From: Rhyzopertha dominica
Lineage: Eukaryota > Arthropoda > Insecta > Coleoptera > Bostrichidae
Assembly (NCBI GenBank): GCA_025024175.1
Contig: QCXZ01000064.1
Coordinates: 47,823,325 to 47,887,324 of the forward strand
Length of the DNA stretch: 64,000 bases
Direction of reading: 5' to 3'
Shown here: positions 26,225 through 36,968 of the stretch, piece by piece
How positions within the stretch are numbered: position 1 is the first letter of the stretch
How the letters are laid out: each line of letters begins with the position of its first letter
The notes under the pieces: generated by a model
Told to the model about the DNA's origin: nothing
The model's database searches: none
Seen by the model: only the letters and a program-made list of their open reading frames with translations
Position numbers and translations under genes: made by a program

Positions 26225-26720
26225 TTTGCCAAATGTTATAGTGGTCAAACTAAAAGAAAAGTAGGTACGCGTTTGAAAGAACACATACGTGCTACTAGGT
26301 TGCAACAGATAGATAAATCTTCCGTAGCTGAACACTCATATTTGACTAAACACATGATTGATTTTGATAAAACAAAAATTTTACATAGAGAAAAATATTA
26401 TCACAAACGTCTAATAAAAGAAGCTATAGAAATTTGTAGGAATACTAATAATTTTAATAGGGATTGTGGAAATTATGAGTTAGGTGACATTTGGAAGGNT
26501 ATTTTGTAGTTATCTTTTATCNAGTAGTTCGTGTATATCTAGTAGGTAGGTAGTTCCTTTTTCATCGTTAGGTTCCTTTTTTATCAGGTTGTTACGTTGT
26601 TTCTATGACGTCTCGCATCCTTCGTTTTTGACAAAGATTACAGGTGTAATCGAAACGTCAGACTATTAACTTTTTGTCAGTGTTTTCAAGAGACAGCGAT
26701 CTATCCGACAAAATATTATC
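26225..26720 (+). mobile_element. Penelope-like element 3' end
   Basis: A coding relic of the GIY-YIG endonuclease is followed by about 210 bases of terminal sequence. That sequence matches the inverted-repeat remnant at 14630-14731, including the tail AGAGACAGCGATCTATCCG. Penelope-like elements encode reverse transcriptase plus GIY-YIG; the reverse transcriptase is not present here. The copy lies inside the GC-rich-TIR element. Two n bases (26499, 26522) fall in it. Confidence 0.7.
26236..26509 (+). pseudogene. GIY-YIG endonuclease C-terminal domain of a Penelope-like element
   Basis: The frame reads YSGQTKRKVGTRLKEH at its start, the YIG block and following basic helix of GIY-YIG nucleases, with the usual Ile replaced by Ser. 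It continues with SSVAEHSYLTKHMIDFDKT, then KRLIKEAIEICRNTNNFNRD, and ends shortly after a Trp. These blocks, including the AEH and EAIEI...NNFNRD segments, are characteristic of the Penelope GIY-YIG domain, which nicks DNA for target-primed insertion. The N-terminal GIY strand and all upstream reverse transcriptase are absent, so I call it a 5'-truncated relic. Confidence 0.75.
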
Positions 26721-26910
26721 TTATAATAATAATAATTATCCCCAAATTTTGTCCATTGCAGTTGCTTTAAAATTTCTGCCGTAAATATTGTTTAGGTATC
26801 AGTCTGGTGACGAAACGGTTGGCTGCGAAACGGCCGGCTTCGAAAAGGTCCGGCTGCGAACCGGCGACCTCGAACCGGCGGCGACGAATGGTCCCGTTGA
26901 AATAGTAGTT

Positions 26911-29900
26911 ATGATAGTAGTGTTTGGACTAGTTCTGTTTGGATTTATTGTATTTCGATAAAAGCGTGTAAATAATGGAGGTTAAGGCAGCAATCCGTAT
27001 ACATACTAGGAACACTCTGATGCATTTGCATAATAACGGTGTTTCATTACTGAGTGTTGTGTAGTAGTGAAGGTGACCTTTATAATATCGTGACTTACAA
27101 CCGTGCAACAAGCACGAATAGAGCAACAGTAACGGCTCTTCTATATAAAAAATTATAAATGACTTCTTCTGCATGTCATCATTTACTACGCCTTTGCCGG
27201 TTGAAGTTAGCAAATTATAACTATTGCCTTTAGCGAAACTTTTTGGCATTCGAGATATGTAAAAGACGGTTTTCATTGTGGTGTAGTAATGATGTTCGTA
27301 CATTGAAACATTCCACTATAATGAACCATTGCATCTTCTCTATTTTAAGCTAAAATCACCCCTACTTTTAAAATCTAAGCCAATCACATACCCCAATTTA
27401 AGGAGTTGTCATGGTACTGGGTTGATTTCAGCTAACATCAACTTTAACAAAGAGAATATGCACTGACCCATTGTACACAAAACGTCATGTTTCACTTTAA
27501 TATTAATGAACGGTTCTTTATTAAAACCGGTTGTTGAGGCAAGCCTGGTATAATTACTATTATTATTTTAATTATTATTTTTATTATTATTATTATTATT
27601 ATTAGCGCCTATTACCTACAGATATATTCTCATATACAAATTAAACTATAATGAAAGGCGGAGAACACAGAATGCATATTTAGATCTCAGACATATATTA
27701 TTGATAAAAGGAGGGAAATGAAAAATGGTGTAAACACCCTTGTACCCTAGATAGTACTATAGTTTAAATCTGAAAGTGCGATTTACTTAGGAAATGGTTT
27801 TCACACTGTTCGGTCCCATTTTTAACTATACCGTGAACTATACCATTTTTGTGTACAAGAAGTATGCGTGCTATTGCTGTGCAAATCTATAACTTAAATA
27901 CAGGCACGATGTTTTGTTCGAAATGAATTATACGCAAACAGTTTCTTTATATGCGGAATATATAACCTTTTGTTTAATCAGCATCTACTAAAAATAAGTT
28001 ATAATTCACAATTTGCAGTACAAATATCTTGACAAAAGGAAGGATTTGCGAATTTGTATCAAAATAGGATTCTTATCATAAAGAAAGTGTGCTCTCTTCC
28101 CTAATATGTTTTGGGTTTACGGGTTTAAAGTACCATGAAGAAAAAAGAAATTTTTTCTCTTAAAAGACTGATCAAGTATGTACACATGTACAGCCATCCT
28201 AAATATTGATGAAGCACCTGAATTTGCGAACTTGTCGGAATAAAATTGATGACCTTTTCAAATGTGTTTAAACCTTTAATAGTAAAGAAGGCAATCAGCA
28301 ATAAAATCGACAATATCGTTAAAAATAACATTACCAGTAGTTTGCTGAGACACTCAAAAGCAATAACTGATTTTTTTTTGCGAAACTCTGTGAAACTGTG
28401 TTAAGGTTCTAATTTTCGGGAATATATAAAAGCCTTTTAATAATGAAAATGTTTATTTCATCAATTGGTGAGCATATGCCATCTGTGTGTCTAAATATGC
28501 ATGTTAATCTTCTGAATGAGATATGTCTTTGTCCCTCGATGCTTTCCGTAGATAGCTTAGTTTTTGTGGGTCTAAAGGAAGTACGTTTTATCAAGAGATA
28601 AGCAGATTGTTTCTGGAAGGTGGATAGTGCTGACGAGGTGTAGGGTGAAATTTTCTGGGAAATATCTTCACAACCCAACAGCGGATAATACTACACTCAG
28701 CAGTATTTTCGGATAGTCGATAGGGTTTGCTGGTGCAATATTTTCGGCTGTTCTACTTAGAACTTAGGGATCTGACTTCACCTATTCCAGACCACGTGCT
28801 GAAACAAAGATTGTTCTCCTTTACTTTCAAGCCTTGCTGCAAACTGCAAGGGTTTTTTTTCTGTTACCCGGCGTGATATACTAACGGGGGTAATTTGTCG
28901 ATTTACCCATTCTTACGGGATAGATCATTTATTCTGAACTTGGAAGCCACCACAGGACGTGATCGAGGTACTACCACCACTGGTAGAGACGAGTACTAGG
29001 CTTCCGTCCAACAGGGTAGCTCCAAGCAGCCGTTCCACGTAGGCCATTATGTAGGCATCGTAGTATCCACGACATATCTTCTACCAGATCAGATTTATCC
29101 ATACCTTTTCTTTTGGGATATCCTGCCAGGGTTGTTACCTGATTCGAAGTACATCATCTTCGGGAATATTTGACGTCCTTTCTAAAAAAAGAGGGTGAAC
29201 AAACTGATTAATTTGTGGCCCTCATCAAGACATTAATTGGGTTTACTTACCTGTAAAATTAGATTACTTACCTGTAAAGGTTCTTAGAACAAAAGAATCG
29301 TATTGTAAAACTGTAAAAAATGCATCCCTATAGGATTAAGGGTAGAAATAGATTGTTTTTCGTGAATTATTTATCATACATTTTGGCTCACTTGTATATC
29401 TTATCACGCTACGACGCTCATGAACCTTGTTGCGTAATTTTGAGATCTTGAATCGCTTGCGGTACACCTACTGGCCAGACGTGTTTGTTTTATTTTGTTT
29501 TTTTTAATTGGGCGCTGCGTGTCGGAAAAATTATGTATATATATTGTATACAGCTTCACAATTTATTTTTGTTCAGCAAATAAAGGACACTGTACATAAG
29601 TGAAAACATTGGGGTGTGAATGTATTAATATTCCTGTACCGTGTGTGGTGAGATAACAAATTGGGGCAAAATAGTGGCTAGTTATTCTTTTTTTTTATAT
29701 AGTTACCATCCCTTTTTCGATCTTAATATCTAATTATCTTGATTATTATTCCTGTTCTTGGTAATGGGACAGGCCTCTTAGTTTGTAGTTTGTAGTAGTT
29801 TGTGAATAAAAATACTACCTGGCGCCCAAATTATATAGACATAACTATTTATGGTAATAACGTGATTGAGTGGAAACCCCGACCTTTTCAATTGAGTAGC

Positions 29901-30269
29901 CGTGAGCAACCCGAGCAATTTTTTTGCTCTACGTAGAATTAAATACGTAATAACTGGTCTCCCTTAAAAGTTATACAATATCTTNCGACACTATCTTTAG
30001 AATCTATAGAATAGAAGAACTTGCGCACTGCCTTCAGTGCTAATGTAGTCTTGGCTTGTGCCATCAATACACCATTATAACTCGAACATTCCCTATTATT
30101 TTCATTTGCCTTACTCTCGTACATGTTATAGAAAAACTTCAACAAACATCACAAAACTGATGTAAACAAACGAGTGACAGTTCGTTTATTTATCTGTAGA
30201 CGATCATTTTTAAACGTCTAACGAAACTTCGATAAATATATAATAATTTAAGCACGTCAAGTAAAATAG
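26911..30269. other. No supported gene
   Basis: Apart from the ATT microsatellite, only short frames are seen. The longest, minus 27303-26929 (124 residues), has no recognisable domain and a composition expected by chance. A GC-richer patch at about 28890-29160 has a minus-strand open stretch without a match that I can name. Confidence 0.35.
27556..27604. repeat. (ATT)n microsatellite
   Basis: An imperfect run of ATT/TTA triplets, longest uninterrupted stretch at about 27581-27604. Confidence 0.9.
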
Positions 30270-30690
30270 GAACTAGGTGCAAGTTCTAGTCAACAGCATA
30301 ATGACGTCACACGCAAGCAATACCGACTCCCTGCCCCTTACCCTTTGCGTGAATTTATGGCATGAAATGGACAGTAAACAAAGTAATCCACTGTACAATT
30401 TCAAGGAGCCGCATAAGCGTGGATGTACTTTCATGGGCACAGCCGCGGCATTCGGAATAATCTTGCTCTATAGTGCAAGATTATGTCTCCCGGGGAATTC
30501 CAGACTGTCCACAGCATTGCGCTCGGAGGGTAGGGTGGAGGTTAAGTCGCCCGCAGACCGACTCGATCCGTGGATTTAAGACGACAGATCGAAGGGGTGA
30601 ATTTGGGTGCAGAGGTTCTAGGGTTAAGGTTAAAGTCCGGGAATATCGGTCGGGTTTGGAAGTTACGGAAAACGGTTTTCAATAATTTCG
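30270..30690. other. GC-richer block with CRE-like site and short hairpin
   Basis: It contains the palindrome TGACGTCA (30302-30309), a consensus cAMP-response element. It also has a perfect 10-bp hairpin, ATAATCTTGC at 30457-30466 against 30475-30484, with an 8-base loop. The overlapping 100-residue frame (30277-30579) has no domain. It could be a promoter or other regulatory patch; this is inference only. Confidence 0.3.
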
Positions 30691-31453
30691 CAGCAGGCAA
30701 TTAAGTACAGTATAATCTAGTCTATATTTGCCATATGTTTTATACCTTCTTATGTTTATTTAGTTTTCATTTGCAGCAAATCTGTTAAGGGTTGTCATGG
30801 AAGATTGCTGTTACGCAATGTGCCGGCAGTTAGTTGTTCGGTTAAAGGCACCATTAGCTTTATACAGACATAAAACTGAAAATCAGATTATGTACAATAA
30901 ATAAAGCAACCTTTTTTTGTTGAGTGCTTAGACTACATAATAAACTTACATTACTGTGATGCAGCTTAATGCAATAGGTAACTATCGTGTGATCAAGAAA
31001 ACTTGGCATCGAGCCATCCATGAAAGCGAAATTTATACTTTTATTCCTGGTGTCTGAAGTTACGACATTTGCAGGTTTAATAAAATAAATTGCAGTTTAT
31101 GAATACTTAATATCATTATTGTTGTTTGCATTCATATTGATAGATAGAAACTGCTGTCAATAAAATTTATTTTCAACGGTCAATTAAAAGCAAATTAATT
31201 TTAATTAAAATGTATCACCAGCTAACTTGAATCACAATCTAACCTCACTTTTGTACAACCTTTTCCACAAGTAATAATTTAGCCGTGTGGTTCAATCATC
31301 GACATCCAAGGCTGACTCGAAGCCAAATTTTCTTGATCGCACTTTATTTATGCAAATACAAAGATGTAAATTTGCTGTTTCACTCTGCAAAACTGTGAAT
31401 GGGTTCACAATATGCTTACAATGTAGTGTAAATTATTAAAACAATATGAAAAA
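30691..31453. other. Nothing supported
   Basis: AT-rich unique sequence without notable frames or repeats. Confidence 0.4.
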
Positions 31454-31686
31454 GTATTTTTTAGGACGCTTTTATATATTGACGTCATAAAAAGTAGTAA
31501 ATAAGAAAAAAATTAAAATCCAAATATAGGAATATTTTTCTTACAAAAAAAAGCATTAACTGGTGTTGAAATTTACACCCGTTAATGCTTTTAATTGTAA
31601 AAGGATGTTTTTAGTTTATTATTTCTTGGTTTTTCATATTTTTTGTTGTTTACTACTTTTTAGGGCGCATTGTTTTAGAAAAATAC
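31454..31686. repeat. AT-rich palindromic foldback
   Basis: Outer arms share GTATTTTT and TAAAAAGTAGTAAA in opposite orientation. The centre is a strong stem, 31549-31566 against 31575-31592 (17 of 18 paired), with an 8-base loop. It is probably a small MITE; no target duplication is clear. Confidence 0.55.
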
Positions 31687-32087
31687 CTTTCTTTACTTTT
31701 TTATTACGTACATTTTAGTCAGAAATAAAAATCTTTTGTCACTTATTATTATATTTTGTCTTCAATATTAACCTTTTAGACATACTATTCACAACGATCC
31801 GACAATAAAGCTTCAGCACTTACGGTCCGTTACAAAAAAAAATGAAAATTGACGTGCATTATCTAGCGGTGGCTTTAGGAACTAAGAGTACTAGAGTAGG
31901 TAAGTACAGAAACAAGATCAGTCTTTATACCTAGGCCCATGTTAGAGTCTGTAGCGTCCGTAGTAACCTACGTCATTATTTTGGTGTAGACCCGCTTTGC
32001 GCGGTCAGATTTTTTGTACTCGTGCCGTCAAGAGACTGGTTTCGGCAATGTGCTATACTTAAGAGTTCTTTCTTCTTCTATCAAATG

Positions 32088-32100
32088 TTCTAGAATGTTC
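32088..32100. promoter_or_regulatory. Heat shock element motif, copy 1
   Basis: TTCTAGAATGTTC: three alternating inverted GAA pentamers with perfect spacing, the minimal consensus for an HSF trimer. Confidence 0.5.
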
Positions 32101-32277
32101 CATCTCCACAGCAAGACGATTACTGCAATAGACTACAATTATGGGTTCCTTCGTGTGCTAATGAATTTTACAGAATGTTCTATTGCTTCTCGAAACGTCG
32201 ATTTTTGTCATCTCCACAACGAGGCGATTACGACAATGTTTCATACTCAGGGGTTCTTTCGCTTGCTAATGAAATAT

Positions 32278-32304
32278 TTCCAGAATGTTCTATGATTTCT
32301 CGAA
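32278..32304. promoter_or_regulatory. Heat shock element motif, copy 3
   Basis: TTCCAGAATGTTC (32278-32290) is a perfect three-unit array. TTCTCGAA (32297-32304) adds a two-unit site nearby. Confidence 0.5.
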
Positions 32305-32382
32305 ACGTCGATTTTGGACATCTCTACCACGAGACTATTACGACAATGTACCACGCACTTGGGAATTCTGTCGTTTTATATT

Positions 32383-32400
32383 GAATGTTCTAGAATGTTC
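32383..32400. promoter_or_regulatory. Heat shock element motif, copy 4
   Basis: GAATGTTCTAGAATGTTC is four perfectly spaced alternating units, the strongest site in the array. Confidence 0.55.
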
Positions 32401-32713
32401 CCCGACGTTCCCAAATCGACGATTATCGACTTCCTACGCCAAGACGGTTACAACAAAGTGCCACACTTACAAGTTCTTTGGTTTTCTATTGTATCTTCTA
32501 GAATGTTTCATGACCTTCCCGAAACGTCGATTTTGGACATCTCCACAGCGAGACAGTTACGGCAATGTGCCACACTTAGGATTTCGAACGTCTTCTATGA
32601 GATGTTTTAGAATGCTCTATGAAGTTCTCGAAATGTCGATCTTTTGATATTTTCAGCGCGAGACGGTTAGGGCAATGTGCCACGCCTAGGAGTTCTTACG
32701 TCTTCTGTAAATG

Positions 32714-32741
32714 TTCTAGAATGTTCTATAGATTTCTCGAA
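32714..32741. promoter_or_regulatory. Heat shock element motif, copy 7
   Basis: TTCTAGAATGTTC (32714-32726) is a perfect three-unit array, followed by TTCTCGAA (32734-32741). Confidence 0.5.
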
Positions 32742-32842
32742 TCGTCGATTTTCGACATCTCGATGCGAAACGCCGATTTTCGATTTTTCCATCACAAGAC
32801 AGTTTCGGCAATGTGCCACATTTGAAGATTCTGTAGTGCAAG

Positions 32843-33619
32843 TTTGCACCCTCATAACTCCCCACTGCTCAAGCCACCTCAACCTAACCGCTTTATTGTC
32901 AAGGGGGGGTGGGAGGGTAGGCTATCAACTCCTACAACCACGACTCTGTGTGTTTAGAGGTTATAGAAAAAAACGATCATATATAAACAGAATAGTACGA
33001 CTTCGCTTTTATTTCTATTGCAAGTTTACACCCTCATGACTGTAATACTGTCGCATACCCTCTAATCACCAGCAATATCATCGTTGCAATTTTTCAACTA
33101 GTAGATCTGTTAAAAAAAATAAGAAACATGACAACCGCGTAAAACCTAAATACGGAAATCGAAAATATCGAGGAGTCACGTTCGAAATTGATCAGCGAGA
33201 GGTTGCGACGCTGCCAACCAGATATCCCCGTTACTTAGGAAAAAAGGATGTAAGTACAATAATTCACGTAAGTAGTAATTTTATTAACCTTTATTGTCTT
33301 TCAAAATTCCATATCGTTGATTTTTGTGTGCGTACATAATTTTTATATTTTTTCGTGAAAAGTGTAACTTGTTCTTTATTTGTGTACGTCCCTGTTGAAC
33401 TGATCTGCCCATTTTTTGTAAAAATTAGTGTTATTAAATCTAGTGGCTTGTATACGGCATTTGACTTGACCATCCCTGATCCCGTCCCACTTCAGTTGTC
33501 ACTCTCGCTGAGGCCCAGATGCGACAATACTCACACCAACACCAATCAAACAGCATCATTATCAATGGAGGCATATAGACTACACCCCTACAACCCCAAA
33601 TCTGTAGACTTAGGGTTTG
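32843..33619. other. Spacer, no supported gene
   Basis: The short motif GCAAGTTT.CACCCTCAT occurs at about 32839 and 33020. Otherwise no repeat with ends and no coding frame with a recognisable domain. Confidence 0.35.
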
Positions 33620-33884
33620 TATAGTTCTTAAGACTGAAAATGAGAAAACAGCCAAAGAAGTGCTACAAAGGACCCTTGCTGCGAGGAGTGTGTCGTTTAT
33701 GGCTGTGTAGATACAAAATGTTTACAGGACCTGTCTGGTCGGGTCGTTGTGTATCGTCTGTATTTGCCTGTTTAAAATCCCAGATTAAGAATGCCATAAA
33801 CCGTCCACCCCTCGCAGCATGGGTCCTTTGTAGCACTTCTTTTGCTTATAAGCCGTTATCTCATTTTCAGTTTTAAGACCTATA
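33620..33884. repeat. Foldback MITE with arms of about 80 bp
   Basis: The left arm (33620-33700) and right arm (33795-33884) are inverted copies, sharing GACTGAAAATGAGA-type ends and the block GTGCTACAAAGGACCC. The loop is about 95 bases. TATAG lies at both ends. No coding capacity. Confidence 0.7.
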
Positions 33885-33930
33885 GAAAAAAGTGAATGTA
33901 TACAATCAAAATAATGGACGGACACACTCC

Positions 33931-33962
33931 CACACACACACACGCGCGCGCGCGCGCGCGCA
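33931..33962. repeat. Alternating purine-pyrimidine tract (CA)6(CG)9CA
   Basis: Thirty-two bases of uninterrupted alternation, with nine consecutive CG steps. This is the classic Z-DNA-forming composition and is striking in AT-rich DNA. Confidence 0.9.
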
Positions 33963-34634
33963 AACAAGTCGCTTTAATATAAAGCTCTTCTAAGAACAGG
34001 TAGGTAAGTACCGATTTCCTTGATGCGGTGGTTGAATAATTAATTGATTTATCGGTTCTTTGTCAAAGTACTGTTCACACAATGGTCGGAAACGGGGATT
34101 TGATGCTTTCTTGTAGATTATTATTCTTACTAGCCTAATCTGGTTTTCCAGATGATCAGTGATGAATAAAGGGCAAAAACGAAAAACTAAACCATTAAGA
34201 AGTACATAAGATAGGTTTACTTCGTTTGTTGAATGTCTTTCTCAAATAAGATAAATTTAAAAGATAGCAGTGTTAAATTTTGCACAAGTTTTATGTATTT
34301 GAAACTTAATAATATTAATGCTCTGTATTTCATTATCGGTCACAGAATGAGTGTTTTTATGAAAATAACAGAACTAAGCAGATATGATTGAAGAAGAAAA
34401 AAATTAATGATTCCAAACATCGTTATGCCACCCTAGTTGCTCATACAGGTAAGTCGAATGATTTATATCCGAACATATAATACCAATAACATTTTATATC
34501 CACGAAGGAGTGGCGTTAGTTTGTTTCTGTACTATGCGCCTACGATTATTACATTCACAGCAGTTCTAGTTTTCTCCAGACACGACCAAGAGCGATCCAG
34601 AGTTGTAACTGTATATAAAGTTCACGGAATTTCT

Positions 34635-35573
34635 CAGTGGCGGCTGGTCAATAAGTGCCAACGTGCCATGACACTACCAGTAAAACAGTTGAAAAATATT
34701 TTTCAACAATCAAAAATTGAATTATAATGGAACTCAAAGTGGTTCCGCCAGAACTGCGGAGCGCACCCACTCATAAACGGTTACCGCTTATGCTCAGCAC
34801 CGGCATTAGATCCTACTTGACGTTCGTGCCAACTCTGAATTGGCACAGAATCCGATCAGTTCTTGGATCTCCGCGGGGAGCAAGAGGATGCGAGGAGTAC
34901 GCAGGTTTAAATGGACGTTCGTGCCAGTGAGTCGATTGGCATGGATCAGCGTTGCCAACTGACCTCACTTTAATCATCGTACCAACCTTACAAAAATTAT
35001 CGTATATAAGAAAATATTATCCTACACATAATATAATAAAAAAGTAGTATAATTTAACATTTAACATAACTTTATTTAAACTTACTCAAGTATAAAGGTC
35101 GAGAAGTCAGCACATGTGGTGATGAGGTAAACGAGCGGGAAACGCGTCAGAGAAATCAGTTTAATTTTGACATTTGACTTGACATATCAATCATCTATCA
35201 ACACAACGCAAACATTGAGTGCCTTGACAATGCTGTCGGCTGAGAAACAATTCCTAAATAATATTGACAATTTTGCAAGCAGAAAAAAAAACGCCGAATG
35301 GATTTTGCCTATCAGGCAATATAAAAACTACATAGTGTTTTAAGACACATAATTGACGAACGCGTTGACAATGCAGTGCAGGTTTCTAACGTGGTACCTA
35401 ACTTGTTTTGGATGAAAACGTGTGATACGAAAATGACAGGTGAGTTACGTACTTGTTTTATAAATTGAATATTTTAAACTATCATATTATAATTTATATC
35501 TTTAGTTTTATAATCGTTTGTAACATATCGAATTTTTGGCACTACTTTGAGATACAGTTACGAGCCGCCACTG
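34635..35573. mobile_element. hAT MITE (939 bp) with perfect 8-bp target duplication
   Basis: Ends are CAGTGGCGGCT at 34635 and AGCCGCCACTG ending at 35573, an exact inverted pair. GAATTTCT flanks both sides (34627-34634 and 35574-35581). These are hAT hallmarks. The longest inner frames are under 100 residues and show no transposase, so it is non-autonomous. It is a different family from the elements at 3958 and 45422. Confidence 0.9.
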
Positions 35574-36106
35574 GAATTTCTCGTGTCGCTTGATTTTAAA
35601 TGTGCAATAGACAAACTTGGTATTCTTTGGAGACAGACGTCTCTAATAACATTTGCTCTGCACCGTTGTTGGTTGCAACAATTTGTAGCCAGACTATACT
35701 ACTTTGTTTGGAACATACCTTTGAATTAAGTGATAATTAGAGATTACTTCGCCATTGCTACCGGCGATTTGAATGGAAAGCTAACTTCCGCAAATAAATG
35801 CTAATGAATCGAGACCAGTTGCATACCTTAACACAAATATGTATAACGCTCAAGTAGTTTGGCCAACACTGGCACAACCAGCTGTCGCGCTCCTCGCATG
35901 CGCGATTGCACGGGCGTGCTTCATTGTAGAAAAGACAAGTGTCAATGATATCTGGAAATTAATGTTGAATAAATTGTTTCAAGTCTAAATTTTAATTGTT
36001 TGCTTTTTATAAAATGTTAACAAGACAAACTGAGTCCAATCTTTTCTGAGATTCGTGTCTGTTAGTGTTTTTATTGGGCTATTAAACTTTTTTAGATTAC
36101 GTTATC

Positions 36107-36492
36107 CAACATGGCTTCCAGGGGGCACCCCGCGCGCATGGGACGCGCCTACGAAGCCGTGGAAACGGACGTGTGGCTGATAGAATTGGGTCGTTCATGA
36201 CCAAGTATTTCAAATTGAACGACTCACGCCTTGATTCGTTTGATTCGGCTCACAGCTAGTGAATCAGCGTCGTTCGTGCCTCGGTCATGCTTGACGGCTG
36301 GTTGGCTGGCTACTGTTACGGGACTTGAATGATTCGAATCTATGCGATTGATTGAAGGATTTCAATTGAATCGAATGTTGCAACTCTAATGACTGACGTT
36401 GGTATTAAGTAATGAGGTTTCTATGACAGCGCGTTAGAAGCTGCATCGTTTTAATAGGTGCCCTCCAGCAACTACTTCGAAAGTGACGTGTT
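36107..36492 (+). repeat. Dispersed repeat, copy A
   Basis: The part 36188-36492 matches 61819-62113 over about 300 bases, with shared blocks such as GGCTGGCTACTGTTACGGGA and CTATGACAGCGCGTTAGAAG. The upstream part, from about 36107, matches an inverted copy at 57118-57292. No coding domain or clear TIR is visible; family unknown. Confidence 0.75.
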
Positions 36493-36711
36493 CTGAAAAG
36501 CCTAATTTTGGAAAAAGTGTGGTTATGAAACATATACAACTGACAATATTTGCTGCATATCGCCCCCTTCCAAACGTCGAGCAAAGCCACGGCGCAATTC
36601 TGCCTAAACTCAAAGAAAATTATATACCTGTGTTTCTTCTGTTTAGCAACAAACTTTATACCTAATGCGTAGTACATAAATTGGTTCTAGTGAATTGGCG
36701 ATTAGTGTTGG

Positions 36712-36869
36712 TGTCGTGTAATTAAACTACCCGTTCAATTCAAAATATATTTTTGGTGGTTTATACAATTAAAAACTCAACATTTCAGATTAATTAGACA
36801 CTTGTCATCTTTTCAAACTTTTTCTCAGGACTACTACGTTTTTACAAATCAATACGTCATTTCACAACA
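36712..36869 (-). repeat. BEL/Pao 3' LTR
   Basis: 158 bp, starting TGTTGTGAAATG and ending TACACGACA in element orientation, with canonical TG...CA ends. It is identical to the other LTR by direct comparison. Confidence 0.95.
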
Positions 36870-36886
36870 TACTCCCACCTGAGGAA
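36870..36886 (-). promoter_or_regulatory. Polypurine tract
   Basis: In element orientation the bases before the 3' LTR read CTCAGGTGGGAGTA, a purine-rich plus-strand primer site abutting the LTR. Confidence 0.6.
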
Positions 36887-36968
36887 CATTTCTGAATATA
36901 ACTGTTCCTCACATCAACAAGTAATACACAAAATGCAAATGTAACAAAGATAATTATCATGAACAAAT

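Larger units (their letters stand above)
25111..26900. mobile_element. TIR element with GC-rich modular inverted ends (MULE-like)
   Basis: Left end (25111-25270) and right end (26785-26900) are inverted copies made of short tandem modules of the type TTTCGCAGCCGG. They are far more GC-rich than the surroundings. A candidate 10-bp direct repeat with one mismatch flanks the element (AATAGTGGTT at 25101-25110, AATAGTAGTT at 26901-26910), in the MULE range. The interior has no transposase but includes a Penelope-like 3' end (26225-26720). MULE assignment is inference. Confidence 0.55.
32028..32842. repeat. Tandem satellite, period about 110 bp, seven degenerate copies with HSE motifs
   Basis: A unit containing CGAAACGTCGATTTTGGACA, then GGCAATGTGCCACACTT, then TTCTAGAATGTTC recurs. 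The GAATGTTC-type cores end near 32100, 32180, 32290, 32400, 32508, 32616 and 32726, so spacing is 108-110 apart from one 80-base interval. Copies diverge by substitutions and small indels. Many frames stay open across the array, but the period is not a stable multiple of three and no protein family is seen, so I do not call genes. Several copies hold inverted nGAAn arrays (see regulatory entries). Confidence 0.85.

Noticed and set aside
26929..27303. 124-residue minus frame
   Set aside because: Low-complexity, Tyr/Leu/Ser-rich composition, no domain, no splice or promoter context.
28890..29160. GC-richer patch with a minus open stretch, considered as a transposase relic
   Set aside because: No DDE motif or other conserved block could be found.
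32014..32825. Five overlapping frames of 68-120 residues across the satellite
   Set aside because: They follow from the repeat having few stops; the peptides match each other through the repeat and no protein family.
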